DNA from: Cryptosporangium sp044454545 | GTDB lineage: Bacteria > Actinomycetota > Actinomycetes > Mycobacteriales > Cryptosporangiaceae | Direction: 5' to 3' | Assembly (NCBI RefSeq): GCF_044454545.1 | Contig: NZ_JBITDV010000006.1 | Coordinates: forward strand, 62,001-126,000 | DNA: 64,000 nt | In this document: piece by piece, positions 41,425 to 49,787 of the stretch | Layout: each line of letters starts with the position of its first letter | How positions within the stretch are numbered: position 1 is the stretch's first letter | Translations under genes and position numbers: made by a program | Notes under the pieces: generated by a model | Told to the model about the DNA's origin: nothing | What the model saw: only the letters and a program-made list of their open reading frames with translations | The model's database searches: none

Positions 41425-42177
41425 ATGGGCTCGAAGTCTGTGCAGATCCCGACGCCGGACGGCATCGCCGACGCCTTCGTCGCCTTTCCTCCCGGCGACG
41501 GTCCGTTCCCGGCCGTCGTCCTCTACATGGACGCCTTCGGCGTGCGTCCGGTGCTGACCGACATGGCGCGCACGATCGCCGACGACGGTTTTTTCGTGCT
41601 GCTGCCGAACGTCTTCTACCGGAGCGGCCCGGCGCCGCTGTTCGACACGAGCGACCTGGCCGACGACGAGCGGGCGGACGCGGTCTACCTGCAGGCCAAG
41701 CCGCTGATCGACGCGCTCTCGCCGGAACTCGTGCACCGTGACGCCCAGGCCTGTCTGGACTTCCTGGCCGCGCAGCCGGAGGTGCGGGACGGGCCGGTCG
41801 GCGTCGCCGGGTACTGCCTGGGCGGCCGGCTCGCGGTGCGGACCGCGACGGGGTTCCCCGGACGGGTCGCGGCGGTCGCGAGCTTCCACGCCGGCGGTCT
41901 GGTCACCGACGAGAGCGACAGCCCGCATGCCGCGCTGGCGGCGGCGCGGGCCGAGTTCTACTTCGGGCACGCCGACGACGACCCGTCGATGACGTCGGCG
42001 CAGATCACGCTGCTCGAGCAGGCGCTCGGTGCGGTGGGCCTCGAGTACGCCTCCGAGGTCTACGAAGGCGCCCGGCACGGGTTCACGATGTCCGACAGCT
42101 CCGCGTACGACCCGGTCGGCCTGGAGCGGCACTGGCGCCACCTGCTGGAGCTGTTCGAACGCCGGTTGGTGCGCTAA
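41425..42177 (+). CDS. Dienelactone hydrolase family protein
   Basis: A 250-residue alpha/beta hydrolase. The nucleophile is Cys131 in GYCLGG, the acid is in HADDDPS (183-185) and the base is His218 in ARHGFT, which together form the Cys-Asp-His triad of dienelactone hydrolases. The early YMDAFGVRP motif is typical. The natural substrate of this branch is often unknown; it may hydrolyse lactones from aromatic catabolism or other esters. It is expressed alone from a leaderless promoter and ends 4 bases into the convergent LacI gene. Confidence 0.93.
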   Translation: MGSKSVQIPTPDGIADAFVAFPPGDGPFPAVVLYMDAFGVRPVLTDMARTIADDGFFVLLPNVFYRSGPAPLFDTSDLADDERADAVYLQAKPLIDALSPELVHRDAQACLDFLAAQPEVRDGPVGVAGYCLGGRLAVRTATGFPGRVAAVASFHAGGLVTDESDSPHAALAAARAEFYFGHADDDPSMTSAQITLLEQALGAVGLEYASEVYEGARHGFTMSDSSAYDPVGLERHWRHLLELFERRLVR

Positions 42178-43199
42178 GCCGGCGCCGTGCTCGCGCGGGT
42201 GACCAGCTGGGGCGCCAGCAGGACGCTCGCCGGCGCCGGGGCGTCGTCTTCCAGCTGACCGAGCAGCAGGTCGAGACTGCGCCGGCCGAGTTCGCCGAAG
42301 TCCTGCCGCACGGTGGTGAGCGGCGGCAGGAAGTACCCGGCCTCGGGCACGTCGTCGAACCCGACCACGCTGACGTCGTCGGGCACCCGGCGGCCGGCCT
42401 CGTGCAGCGCCCGCAGGACGCCGAGCGCGATCGGGTCGTTCGCGCAGAAGATCGCGCTGACGCTCCGGTCGGCAGCCAGGATGCGCCCCTGTTCGTAGCC
42501 GAAATCCGCGGTCCAGGCGCCGTGCTCGACCGGCGGCACGATCCGGTCGGCCGCGTACAGCGCGGCCCGCCAGCCGTCGACCCGGTCGCGGGCCTCGGGC
42601 CAGTCGGACGGGCCGCCCACGTGGTGCACGGTGGCGTGGCCGAGGTCGAGCAGGTGCCGGGTGGCCAGCGCCGCACCGGCCGCGTTGTCGAACCGGACGC
42701 TCGGCACGCTGGTCTCGCCCGCGCCGCCGACGCCGACCCGCCCGAGCCCGTCCGGGATCTGCTCGAGCGCGTTCGCGGCCGACTCCTTCGGCGCGATCGC
42801 GACGATGCCCTCGACCGCCTGCGCGCACAGCCGGTCGACGGCCTCCAGCACCGCGGACCGGTCGAGCGAGCGGACGGTGACGACGCTGACGAAGTACCCG
42901 GCGGCGCGGGCGGCGTCCTCGATGCCGTACAGCATGGACGCCGGGCCGTAGAGCGTGCTTTCGAACCCGATCAGGCCCAGGATGCCGGAGCGCCGGGTGG
43001 CCAGCGTGCGGGCGGCGAGGTTGCGGCGGTAGTTCAGCGCCCGCATCGCCTCGAGCACCCGCGCCCGTGTCTCGTCCCGGACGCTCGGATGGTCGTTGAG
43101 CACGCGGGACACGGTCTGGTGGGACACCCCGGCCAGCCGGGCGACGTCCCGCATGATCGTGGTGCGGGGCCGGTCGGAAGGCTTCTCGGGTGCGGCCAC
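42174..43199 (-). CDS. LacI-family repressor of the pentose/furanose operon
   Basis: A 341-residue repressor. The N-terminal helix-turn-helix (IMRDVARLAGVSHQTVSRVLNDHPSV, residues 15-40) and the hinge helix RRNLAARTLATRRS are followed by a periplasmic-binding-like sensor domain. GGAGGGG lies eight bases before the GTG start. It is divergent from the ABC operon, and one TGTGA-NCGN-TCACA site lies 19 bases upstream of its own start, so autoregulation is likely. The same element occurs before the binding-protein gene and before araA, which makes the sugar transport and isomerase genes its probable targets. Confidence 0.93.
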   Translation of the reverse strand: MAAPEKPSDRPRTTIMRDVARLAGVSHQTVSRVLNDHPSVRDETRARVLEAMRALNYRRNLAARTLATRRSGILGLIGFESTLYGPASMLYGIEDAARAAGYFVSVVTVRSLDRSAVLEAVDRLCAQAVEGIVAIAPKESAANALEQIPDGLGRVGVGGAGETSVPSVRFDNAAGAALATRHLLDLGHATVHHVGGPSDWPEARDRVDGWRAALYAADRIVPPVEHGAWTADFGYEQGRILAADRSVSAIFCANDPIALGVLRALHEAGRRVPDDVSVVGFDDVPEAGYFLPPLTTVRQDFGELGRRSLDLLLGQLEDDAPAPASVLLAPQLVTRASTAPA

Positions 43200-43217
43200 G
43201 GAACCATCCCCTCCGGC

Positions 43218-43231
43218 TGTGATCGCTCACA
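43218..43231. promoter_or_regulatory. LacI-type operator 1 (upstream of the lacI gene)
   Basis: TGTGATCGCTCACA, a TGTGA/TCACA inverted repeat with a central CG, as in LacI-family operators. It sits just upstream of the repressor's own start codon. Confidence 0.65.
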
Positions 43232-43462
43232 TCGTAAAAGTCGCAGCGCGGCGCCCCTGCTCGGGGCGGTCGACTTCGCACGGCAACAGAGTGGTAACGC
43301 CCCGGATCCGAACCCTTGACGCGCCGAATGAGAACGGTAACACTCTCCCAACACGGGCGCGTGATCCGCGCCACACCCACTCTTCGAACTGCTCACACGC
43401 GAAGCTCACCGCTCAGCACGGCGGAACCGGAGGGATTACCCCACGAAGGGGACGACCGCTGA

Positions 43463-43476
43463 TGTGAGCGGTCACA
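43463..43476. promoter_or_regulatory. LacI-type operator 2 (upstream of the binding-protein gene)
   Basis: TGTGAGCGGTCACA, the same half-sites as the other two copies. It ends 35 bases before the TTG start of the binding-protein gene, where bound repressor would block transcription of the ABC operon. Confidence 0.7.
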
Positions 43477-43511
43477 TGGGGCCGTGGTTCGTTCGACTCG
43501 GGAGGACGACG

Positions 43512-44486
43512 TTGTTCAAGAGAGTTTCCGCGGCCATCGCCGCCGGATTATTGGTCGCCGCCGGGCTGGCCGCCTGCGGGGGCGACAGTGGTGGTGGCAA
43601 GGACGACGGCAAGATCACGATGGGCTTCGCCCAGGTCGGCGCCGAGAGCGGCTGGCGGACCGCGAACACCAAGAACATCCAGGAGTCGGCGAAGGCGGCC
43701 GGCATCGAGCTGAAGTTCTCCGACGCCCAGGGGAAGCAGGAGAACCAGATCAAGGCGATCCGCAGCTACATCGCCCAGAAGGTCGATGTGATCGCGTTCT
43801 CGCCGAAGATCGAGTCGGGCTGGGATCAGGTCCTCAAGGAGGCCAAGGACGCCGGCATCCCGGTGATCCTCACCGACCGCGCGGTCGACTCCAAGGACCC
43901 GTCGTTCTACAAGACGTTCCTCGGATCGGACTTCGTGCTCGAGGGCAAGAAGGCCGGTGAGTGGCTGGTCACCGACTCGAAGGCGGCCAAGGGCGCGGTC
44001 AACGTCATCCAGCTCGAGGGCACCGCGGGTTCCGCGCCGGCCAACGACCGCACCAGTGGTTTCGCCGACGCGATCAAGGCCGACCCGAAGATCAAGATCG
44101 TCGCGTCGCAGGACGGCGACTTCAGCCGGGCCAAGGGCAAGGAGGTCATGGAGGCGCTGCTGAAGGCGCACCCCGAGGCCAACGTCCTGTTCGCGCAGAA
44201 CGACGACATGGGTCTGGGCGCGATGGAGGCGATCGAGGCGGCCGGCAAGAAGCCGGGCGTCGACATCAAGATCGTCACGATCGACGCGGTGAAGGACGGA
44301 ATGACCGCCCTGGCCAACGGTCAGTTCAACTACATCGTCGAGTGCAATCCGCTCCTCGGCCCGCAGCTGATGGACCTGGCCAAGCAGGTCGTCGACGGCA
44401 AGAGCGTGCCGAAGCGCGTCCTCACAAAGGAGTCCGCGTTCGACCAGACCCAGGCGAAGGCCGCCCTGCCGTCCCGGCAGTACTGA
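43512..44486 (+). CDS. ytfQ-like: Sugar-binding lipoprotein of an ABC importer (YtfQ type)
   Basis: A 324-residue periplasmic-binding lipoprotein of the Peripla_BP_4 family. The N-terminus is FKR, a hydrophobic stretch and the lipobox LAAC, then a Gly/Ser/Asp linker. The NIQESAKAAGIELKFSDAQ and DGDFSRAKGKEVMEALLK parts match the galactofuranose/YtfQ-like group. I chose the TTG at 43512 because GGAGGA lies five bases upstream. It probably captures a pentose or hexofuranose such as arabinofuranose. Next comes a strong hairpin, then the ATPase gene. Confidence 0.88.
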   Translation: MFKRVSAAIAAGLLVAAGLAACGGDSGGGKDDGKITMGFAQVGAESGWRTANTKNIQESAKAAGIELKFSDAQGKQENQIKAIRSYIAQKVDVIAFSPKIESGWDQVLKEAKDAGIPVILTDRAVDSKDPSFYKTFLGSDFVLEGKKAGEWLVTDSKAAKGAVNVIQLEGTAGSAPANDRTSGFADAIKADPKIKIVASQDGDFSRAKGKEVMEALLKAHPEANVLFAQNDDMGLGAMEAIEAAGKKPGVDIKIVTIDAVKDGMTALANGQFNYIVECNPLLGPQLMDLAKQVVDGKSVPKRVLTKESAFDQTQAKAALPSRQY

Positions 44487-44512
44487 CCCTTCGCAGGCAC
44501 TGAGACACCTCT

Positions 44513-44541
44513 GGCGGGCCGCCCGGATCGGGCGGCCCGCC
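44513..44541 (+). terminator. Attenuating hairpin after the binding-protein gene
   Basis: Perfect 13-bp arms GGCGGGCCGCCCG and CGGGCGGCCCGCC with loop GAT, between the binding-protein stop and the ATPase gene. No T run follows, so it probably lowers readthrough or protects the upstream message rather than ending transcription. Confidence 0.6.
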
Positions 44542-44564
44542 GGAGCGATCGAACGGAGTATCCC

Positions 44565-46112
44565 GTGGCGGAACATGAGCCGATCCTGGAGATGACCGGC
44601 GTCGGCAAGGTGTTTCCCGGCGTCGTCGCCCTCGCCGACGTCGATTTCCGGCTCTACCCCGGTGAAGTGCACGCGCTGATGGGGGAGAACGGCGCCGGCA
44701 AGTCGACGCTGATCAAGGTCCTCACCGGCGTGTACGACATCGACGCGGGCTCGATCGAGCTCGCCGGGGAGGGGGTGCGTTTCACCGGCCCGCTGCAGGC
44801 CCAGCGCGCCGGCATCAGCACCGTCTACCAGGAAGTCAACCTCTGCCCGAACCTCTCGGTCGCCGAGAACATCTTCATCGGACGCGAGCCGCGCCGGTTC
44901 GGCGTCATCCAGTGGCGCCAGATGCGCCGCCGCTCGGTCGACCTGCTCCGGACGCTGGAGCTCGATCTCGACGTCGGCGCGTTGCTCGGCAGCTACTCGA
45001 TCGCGATCCAGCAGATGGTCGCGATCGCGCGCGCCGTCGACATCTCCGCGAAGGTCCTGATCCTCGACGAACCGACGTCCAGCCTCGACACGTCCGAAGT
45101 CGAGCAGTTGTTCCGGGTGATGCGCCGGCTGAAGAGCGAGGGGCTGGCGATCGTCTTCGTGTCGCACTTCCTCGACCAGGTCTACGAGATCGCGGACCGG
45201 ATGACCGTGCTGCGCAACGGTCGGCGGGTCGGCGAGTACCCGGTCGCCGACCTGCCGCAGGCGCAACTCATCAGCGCGATGATCGGCAAGGAACTCGCGG
45301 TTCTGGAGGAGCTCGAGGAGCAGGACAAGCCCTCGGCCGCCGCGCTCGAGCGCGGAGAGCCGGTGATCACGGCGGAGGGTGTCGGCCGGACCGGCGCCAT
45401 CGAGCCGTTCTCCCTGACGATCCACCGCGGTGAGGTGGTCGGCCTGGCCGGCCTGCTCGGTTCCGGCCGTACCGAACTCGCGCGGCTGCTGTTCGGCGCC
45501 GACCGGGCGGACGCGGGCACGTTCGCGTTCGGAGGGAAACCCGTGACGATGCGGGGCCCGCGGACCGCGATGGACCACGGGGTCGCGTTCTCGTCCGAGA
45601 ACCGGCGCACCGAGGGCGTCGTCGGCGAGCTGACCGTGCGCGAGAACATCATCCTGGCGATGCAGGCCTCCCGCGGCTGGACCCGCCCGATTCCCCGGGC
45701 CCGCCAGGACGAACTCGTCGACAAGTACATCGAGGCCCTGGACATCCGGCCGGCCAACCCCGACGTCGAGGTCCGCAACCTCTCCGGGGGCAACCAGCAG
45801 AAGGTGATGCTGGCCCGCTGGCTGATCACCGAGCCGCGGCTGCTGATCGTCGACGAACCCACCCGGGGCATCGACGTCGGCGCCAAGGCCGAGATCCAGC
45901 GGCTGCTGGCGCAGCTGTCGGGTGACGGGATGGCGGTGCTGTTCATCAGCGCCGAGCTGGAGGAGGTGCTGCGGCTCTCCCACAAGATCGCGGTCCTCCG
46001 CGACCACCGCCTCGTCGACGAGCTCGACAACACCGACGACGTGGACGTCGACCGCATCCTGGCGACGATCGCCAGCGGCGAGGCCGTCGCTCCGAACGGA
46101 GCAGAAGCATGA
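44565..46112 (+). CDS. ytfR-like: Sugar ABC transporter ATP-binding protein with two ATPase modules (YtfR/RbsA type)
   Basis: A 515-residue fused ATPase. Module one has the Walker A motif GENGAGKS (40-47); module two has a degenerate Walker A (GLLGSGRTE) and the intact signature LSGGNQQKV. This asymmetry, with a changed Lys in the second site, is usual for the RbsA/MglA/YtfR group. It energises the two permeases encoded after it. GGAG lies six bases before the GTG at 44565. Its stop codon overlaps the permease start (ATGA at 46109). Confidence 0.93.
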   Translation: MAEHEPILEMTGVGKVFPGVVALADVDFRLYPGEVHALMGENGAGKSTLIKVLTGVYDIDAGSIELAGEGVRFTGPLQAQRAGISTVYQEVNLCPNLSVAENIFIGREPRRFGVIQWRQMRRRSVDLLRTLELDLDVGALLGSYSIAIQQMVAIARAVDISAKVLILDEPTSSLDTSEVEQLFRVMRRLKSEGLAIVFVSHFLDQVYEIADRMTVLRNGRRVGEYPVADLPQAQLISAMIGKELAVLEELEEQDKPSAAALERGEPVITAEGVGRTGAIEPFSLTIHRGEVVGLAGLLGSGRTELARLLFGADRADAGTFAFGGKPVTMRGPRTAMDHGVAFSSENRRTEGVVGELTVRENIILAMQASRGWTRPIPRARQDELVDKYIEALDIRPANPDVEVRNLSGGNQQKVMLARWLITEPRLLIVDEPTRGIDVGAKAEIQRLLAQLSGDGMAVLFISAELEEVLRLSHKIAVLRDHRLVDELDNTDDVDVDRILATIASGEAVAPNGAEA

Positions 46113-47137
46113 ACCGACTCCGAGCGCTCAGCCGGCACCGGCTGTTCTGGCCGGCGGTGGCCCTCGTCGTGCTGCTGGTGAGCAACGTCTTCTTCAGCCC
46201 GACGTTCTTCCAGATCCGGCTGCAGGACGGGCACCTGTACGGGTCGCTGATCGACATCCTGCGCGGCAGCACGCCGCTCGTGCTGGTCGCGCTCGGGATG
46301 ACGCTGGTCATCGCGACCGCGGGCATCGACCTCTCGGTCGGCTCGGTGATCGCGATCTCGGGCGCGTTCGCCTGCCTGCAGATCAGCGACCTGTCGGACC
46401 AGAACAGCGTCGGCGGCGTGTTGATCGCGGTCGTGCTCGCCGTCGTCCTCGGGCTGGTCCTCGGCCTGTGGAACGGCTTCCTGGTCGCGGTGGTCGGCAT
46501 CCAGCCGATCATCGCCACGCTGATCCTGCTGGTGGGCGGCCGCGGCATCGCCCAGCTGATCACCGACGGCCAGATCATCAACGTCCGGTCCGAGCCCTAC
46601 CGGGCGATCGGTGCGGGGTACGCGCTGACGATCCCGATCGCGGTGATCATCGCGGCCGCGGTGATCGCGGCCACGATCGTGTTCACCCGCCGGACCGCGC
46701 TCGGCCTGCTCATCGAGTCGGTCGGCAGCAGCCCCACCGCGAGCCGGCTGGCCGGCATCCAGGCCCGGCGGCTCACGCTGATCGTCTACGTGTTCTCCGG
46801 TTTCTGCGCCGGCGTCGCCGGGCTGATCTACAGCTCGAACATCTCCAGCGCCGACGGCAACCAGGCCGGCAACCTGATCGAACTGGACGCCATCCTCGCC
46901 GTGGTGATCGGCGGGACGGCGCTCACCGGTGGCCGGTTCTCGATCACCGGGAGCGTGCTCGGCGCCGTGATCATCCAGGCGCTCAACGTCACGATCTACA
47001 CGATCGGCATCCCGAGCCAGGTGACCCTCCTGTTCAAGGCGGTCGTCGTCGTCGCGCTCTGCCTGGTCCAGTCCCCGACGTTCCGTGCCAAGGTGTTCAA
47101 GAGGCGGGCGCCCCGTCCGGCGGAGGTGACGGCGTGA
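46109..47137 (+). CDS. ytfT-like: Sugar ABC transporter permease (YtfT type)
   Basis: A 342-residue permease of the BPD_transp_2 family with about ten hydrophobic segments. The GMTLVIATAGIDLSVGSVIAISG segment (near 68-90) and GGTALTGGRFSITGSVLGA segment (near 270-288) are family signatures. Two permease genes in one operon are typical of the YtfQRT-YjfF system. It overlaps the ATPase gene by four bases and its stop overlaps the next start (GTGA). Confidence 0.92.
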   Translation: MNRLRALSRHRLFWPAVALVVLLVSNVFFSPTFFQIRLQDGHLYGSLIDILRGSTPLVLVALGMTLVIATAGIDLSVGSVIAISGAFACLQISDLSDQNSVGGVLIAVVLAVVLGLVLGLWNGFLVAVVGIQPIIATLILLVGGRGIAQLITDGQIINVRSEPYRAIGAGYALTIPIAVIIAAAVIAATIVFTRRTALGLLIESVGSSPTASRLAGIQARRLTLIVYVFSGFCAGVAGLIYSSNISSADGNQAGNLIELDAILAVVIGGTALTGGRFSITGSVLGAVIIQALNVTIYTIGIPSQVTLLFKAVVVVALCLVQSPTFRAKVFKRRAPRPAEVTA

Positions 47138-48144
47138 CGAGTGTGACGACCAAACCCACGGTCGAGCGTCCGGTGGTCGCCCGGGGACGCCGCTACGGCG
47201 TCAACTCCCGGTACGTGCCCGTGCTGGCGACGCTCGTGCTGTTCTGTGTGATGTACGGGATCGGCCTGGCGAACTACGAAGGCTTCAGCGACACCCAGAT
47301 CCTGCTCAACATCTTCATCGACAACGCGCACCTGCTCACGGTCGCGGTCGGGATGACGTTCGTGATCCTGTCCGGGGGGATCGACCTCTCGGTCGGCGCG
47401 GTGCTCGCGCTCGGCACCGTGATCGCGGCGTCGCTGCTCAAGGCCGACTGGAACCCGGTCGTCGTGATCGTGATCGTGCTGGCGGCCGGTGCGCTGATCG
47501 GTCTCGCGCAGGGCGCGATCATCCACTTCTTCGAGATCCAGCCGTTCATCGCGACGCTCGCCGGGCTGTTCACCGCGCGCGGCCTGGCCCAGCTGATCAG
47601 CACCAAGGCGATCCCGATCACCGACACCTTCTGGACGACGGACGCGACCGAACGGATCCACTTCGGCGGCTTCCGGCTCTCCCCGAGCGCCGTGGTGGCG
47701 ATCGTCATCGCGATCATCGCGGCGCTCGCGCTCGCCTACACCCGGTTCGGGCGCAACGTCTACGCGATCGGCGGCAACCAGCAGTCGGCCGCGCTGATGG
47801 GCTTACCGGTGGGCCGCACCCGGATCCTCGTCTACACGCTGTCCGGGCTGTGCGCCGCGCTGGGCGGCATCCTGTACAGCTTCGAGACGCCCACCGGGCA
47901 CAGCCTGACCGCCCAGGGCATGGAACTCGACGCGATCGCCGCGGTCGTCATCGGCGGCACGCTGCTGACCGGCGGATCCGGGTTCTTGGCCGGCACCGTG
48001 CTGGGTGTGCTGGTGCTCGGCCTGATCCAGACGATCATTACGTTCCAGGGAACGCTCAGCTCCTGGTGGACCCGGATCGTGATCGGCGCACTGCTGTTCG
48101 CGTTCATCCTGCTGCAGCGAATCGCCACCCGCCGCGATCCGTAG
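47134..48144 (+). CDS. yjfF-like: Sugar ABC transporter permease (YjfF type)
   Basis: A 336-residue permease, second of the pair. It has the same family signatures (GMTFVILSGGIDLSVGAVLALG and GGTLLTGGSGFLAGTVLG). The GTG at 47134 overlaps the preceding stop, and a GGAGG sits about ten bases upstream. It forms the membrane channel with the YtfT-type permease as a heterodimer, as established for the galactofuranose importer of E. coli. An imperfect GC hairpin (48152-48179) follows, then the third operator and araA. Confidence 0.92.
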   Translation: MTSVTTKPTVERPVVARGRRYGVNSRYVPVLATLVLFCVMYGIGLANYEGFSDTQILLNIFIDNAHLLTVAVGMTFVILSGGIDLSVGAVLALGTVIAASLLKADWNPVVVIVIVLAAGALIGLAQGAIIHFFEIQPFIATLAGLFTARGLAQLISTKAIPITDTFWTTDATERIHFGGFRLSPSAVVAIVIAIIAALALAYTRFGRNVYAIGGNQQSAALMGLPVGRTRILVYTLSGLCAALGGILYSFETPTGHSLTAQGMELDAIAAVVIGGTLLTGGSGFLAGTVLGVLVLGLIQTIITFQGTLSSWWTRIVIGALLFAFILLQRIATRRDP

Positions 48145-48183
48145 CCGCCCTCGCCGCGTGGCCGCCGGGGCCGCGCGGCAGAA

Positions 48184-48197
48184 TGTGAACGTTCACA
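48184..48197. promoter_or_regulatory. LacI-type operator 3 (upstream of araA)
   Basis: TGTGAACGTTCACA, a perfect 14-base palindrome. It ends 18 bases before the araA ATG. It is the best-formed copy of the element also found at 43218 and 43463. Confidence 0.7.
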
Positions 48198-48215
48198 ACG
48201 AGAAGAGGTACTGCG

Positions 48216-49700
48216 ATGGGCGCCCCCGAGATCTGGTTCCTGACCGGTAGCCAAGGCCTCTACGGCCCGGAGACGCTGGATCAGGTCGCCGACCAGTCCC
48301 GGCGGATCGCCGACGAGCTGGGAGCGTCCGGACTGCCGGCGACCGTGGTCTGGAAGCCGGTACTGACCGACGCGAGCGCGATCCTGCGGATCTGCGAGGA
48401 AGCCAACGCGGCGGGCGAGGTGATCGGCCTGGTCGCCTGGATGCACACGTTCTCTCCCGCGAAGATGTGGATCGCCGGGCTGGACGCACTGCGCAAGCCG
48501 CTGCTGCACCTGCACACGCAGGCGAACGTGGCGCTGCCCTGGGCCGAGATCGACATGGACTTCATGAACCTCAACCAGGCCGCCCACGGCGACCGGGAGT
48601 TCGGGTTCATCCAGTCCCGGCTCGGCGTCGCCCGCAAGACGGTGGCCGGGCACGTGTCCGACCCGCGGGTCGGTGCCCGCGTGGGTGCATGGGCGCGCGC
48701 CGCGCTCGGGCTCTCCACCATGCGGACGCTGCGCCTGGCACGCTTCGGCGACAACATGCGGGACGTTGCGGTGACCGAGGGCGACAAGGTCGAAGCGCAG
48801 CTGAGGTTCGGCGTCTCGGTGAACACCTACGGCGTCAACGACCTGGTCGAGGTCGTCGACGCGGCCACCGACGCCGAGGTCGACAAGCTGGTCGGCGACT
48901 ACGCCGAGCTCTACCGGGTGGCGCCCGAGCTGCGGGAGGGCGGCGAGCGGCACGAGTCGCTGCGGTACGCGGCCCGGATCGAGGTCGGCCTCCGTACGTT
49001 CCTCGACGACGGCGGCTTCCACGCGTTCACGACGAACTTCGAGGACCTCGGCGGCCTGCGCCAGCTGCCGGGGCTCGCCGTCCAGCGGCTGATGGCCGAC
49101 GGCTACGGCTTCGGCGGCGAGGGCGACTGGAAGACGTCGGTCCTGCTCCGCACGCTCAAGGCGATGACGCCCGGCGGAACGTCGTTCATGGAGGACTACA
49201 CCTACGACCTGACGCCCGGCCAGGAGCGGATCCTGGGCGCGCACATGCTCGAGGTGTGCCCGAGCATCGCGGCCGACACGCCGAGCATCGAGATCCACCC
49301 GCTGGGCATCGGCGGGCGCGAGGATCCGGTGCGGATGGTGTTCGACGCCGCGCCCGGCCCGGCCGTCGTCATCGGAATGGCCGACCTGGGCGAGCGGTTC
49401 CGGCTGGTCGCGAACGAGATCGAGGTCGTGGCGCCGACCGAGCCGCTGCCCCGGCTGCCGGTCGCGCGTGCGGTCTGGAAGCCGGCGCCGAGCCTCGCGA
49501 CGTCGGCCGAGTCGTGGCTGACCGCGGGCGGGCCGCACCACACCGTCCTGTCGTCCGCCGTCGGAGTGGAGGAGCTGACCGACCTGTCGGAGATGGTGGA
49601 GACCGAACTGGTCCTCATCGACGCCGACACCACCCACCGCAAGCTCGCGAACGAACTCCGCTGGAACCAGGCCTACTACCGCCTGGCCCGGGGCTTCTGA
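48216..49700 (+). CDS. araA: L-arabinose isomerase
   Basis: A 494-residue enzyme of usual length that converts L-arabinose to L-ribulose in the cytosol. Recognised segments are the GEGDWKTSVLLRTLKAM block, SFMEDYTYDL (with the metal-binding Glu) and HHTVLSSAV (with the metal-binding His) near the end. RBS-like AGAGG lies before the ATG. The gene has its own LacI-type operator. The kinase (araB) and epimerase (araD) are not in the window, so the pathway must be completed elsewhere. It supports arabinose as the sugar of the upstream ABC system, although galactofuranose is also possible. Confidence 0.94.
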   Translation: MGAPEIWFLTGSQGLYGPETLDQVADQSRRIADELGASGLPATVVWKPVLTDASAILRICEEANAAGEVIGLVAWMHTFSPAKMWIAGLDALRKPLLHLHTQANVALPWAEIDMDFMNLNQAAHGDREFGFIQSRLGVARKTVAGHVSDPRVGARVGAWARAALGLSTMRTLRLARFGDNMRDVAVTEGDKVEAQLRFGVSVNTYGVNDLVEVVDAATDAEVDKLVGDYAELYRVAPELREGGERHESLRYAARIEVGLRTFLDDGGFHAFTTNFEDLGGLRQLPGLAVQRLMADGYGFGGEGDWKTSVLLRTLKAMTPGGTSFMEDYTYDLTPGQERILGAHMLEVCPSIAADTPSIEIHPLGIGGREDPVRMVFDAAPGPAVVIGMADLGERFRLVANEIEVVAPTEPLPRLPVARAVWKPAPSLATSAESWLTAGGPHHTVLSSAVGVEELTDLSEMVETELVLIDADTTHRKLANELRWNQAYYRLARGF

Positions 49701-49787
49701 GACTTCTCTCAGGTTCCGCCCTGGGCGCCCGATTGAGCCGACAAAGGTGTCAAGCGGGTTGTGCCCAGGGTGGAAATGAGGCGCGGC

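Noticed and set aside
43548..46007. 819-residue minus-strand frame opposite the ABC operon
   Set aside because: Antisense shadow; the plus strand encodes the intact binding protein and ATPase with all motifs.
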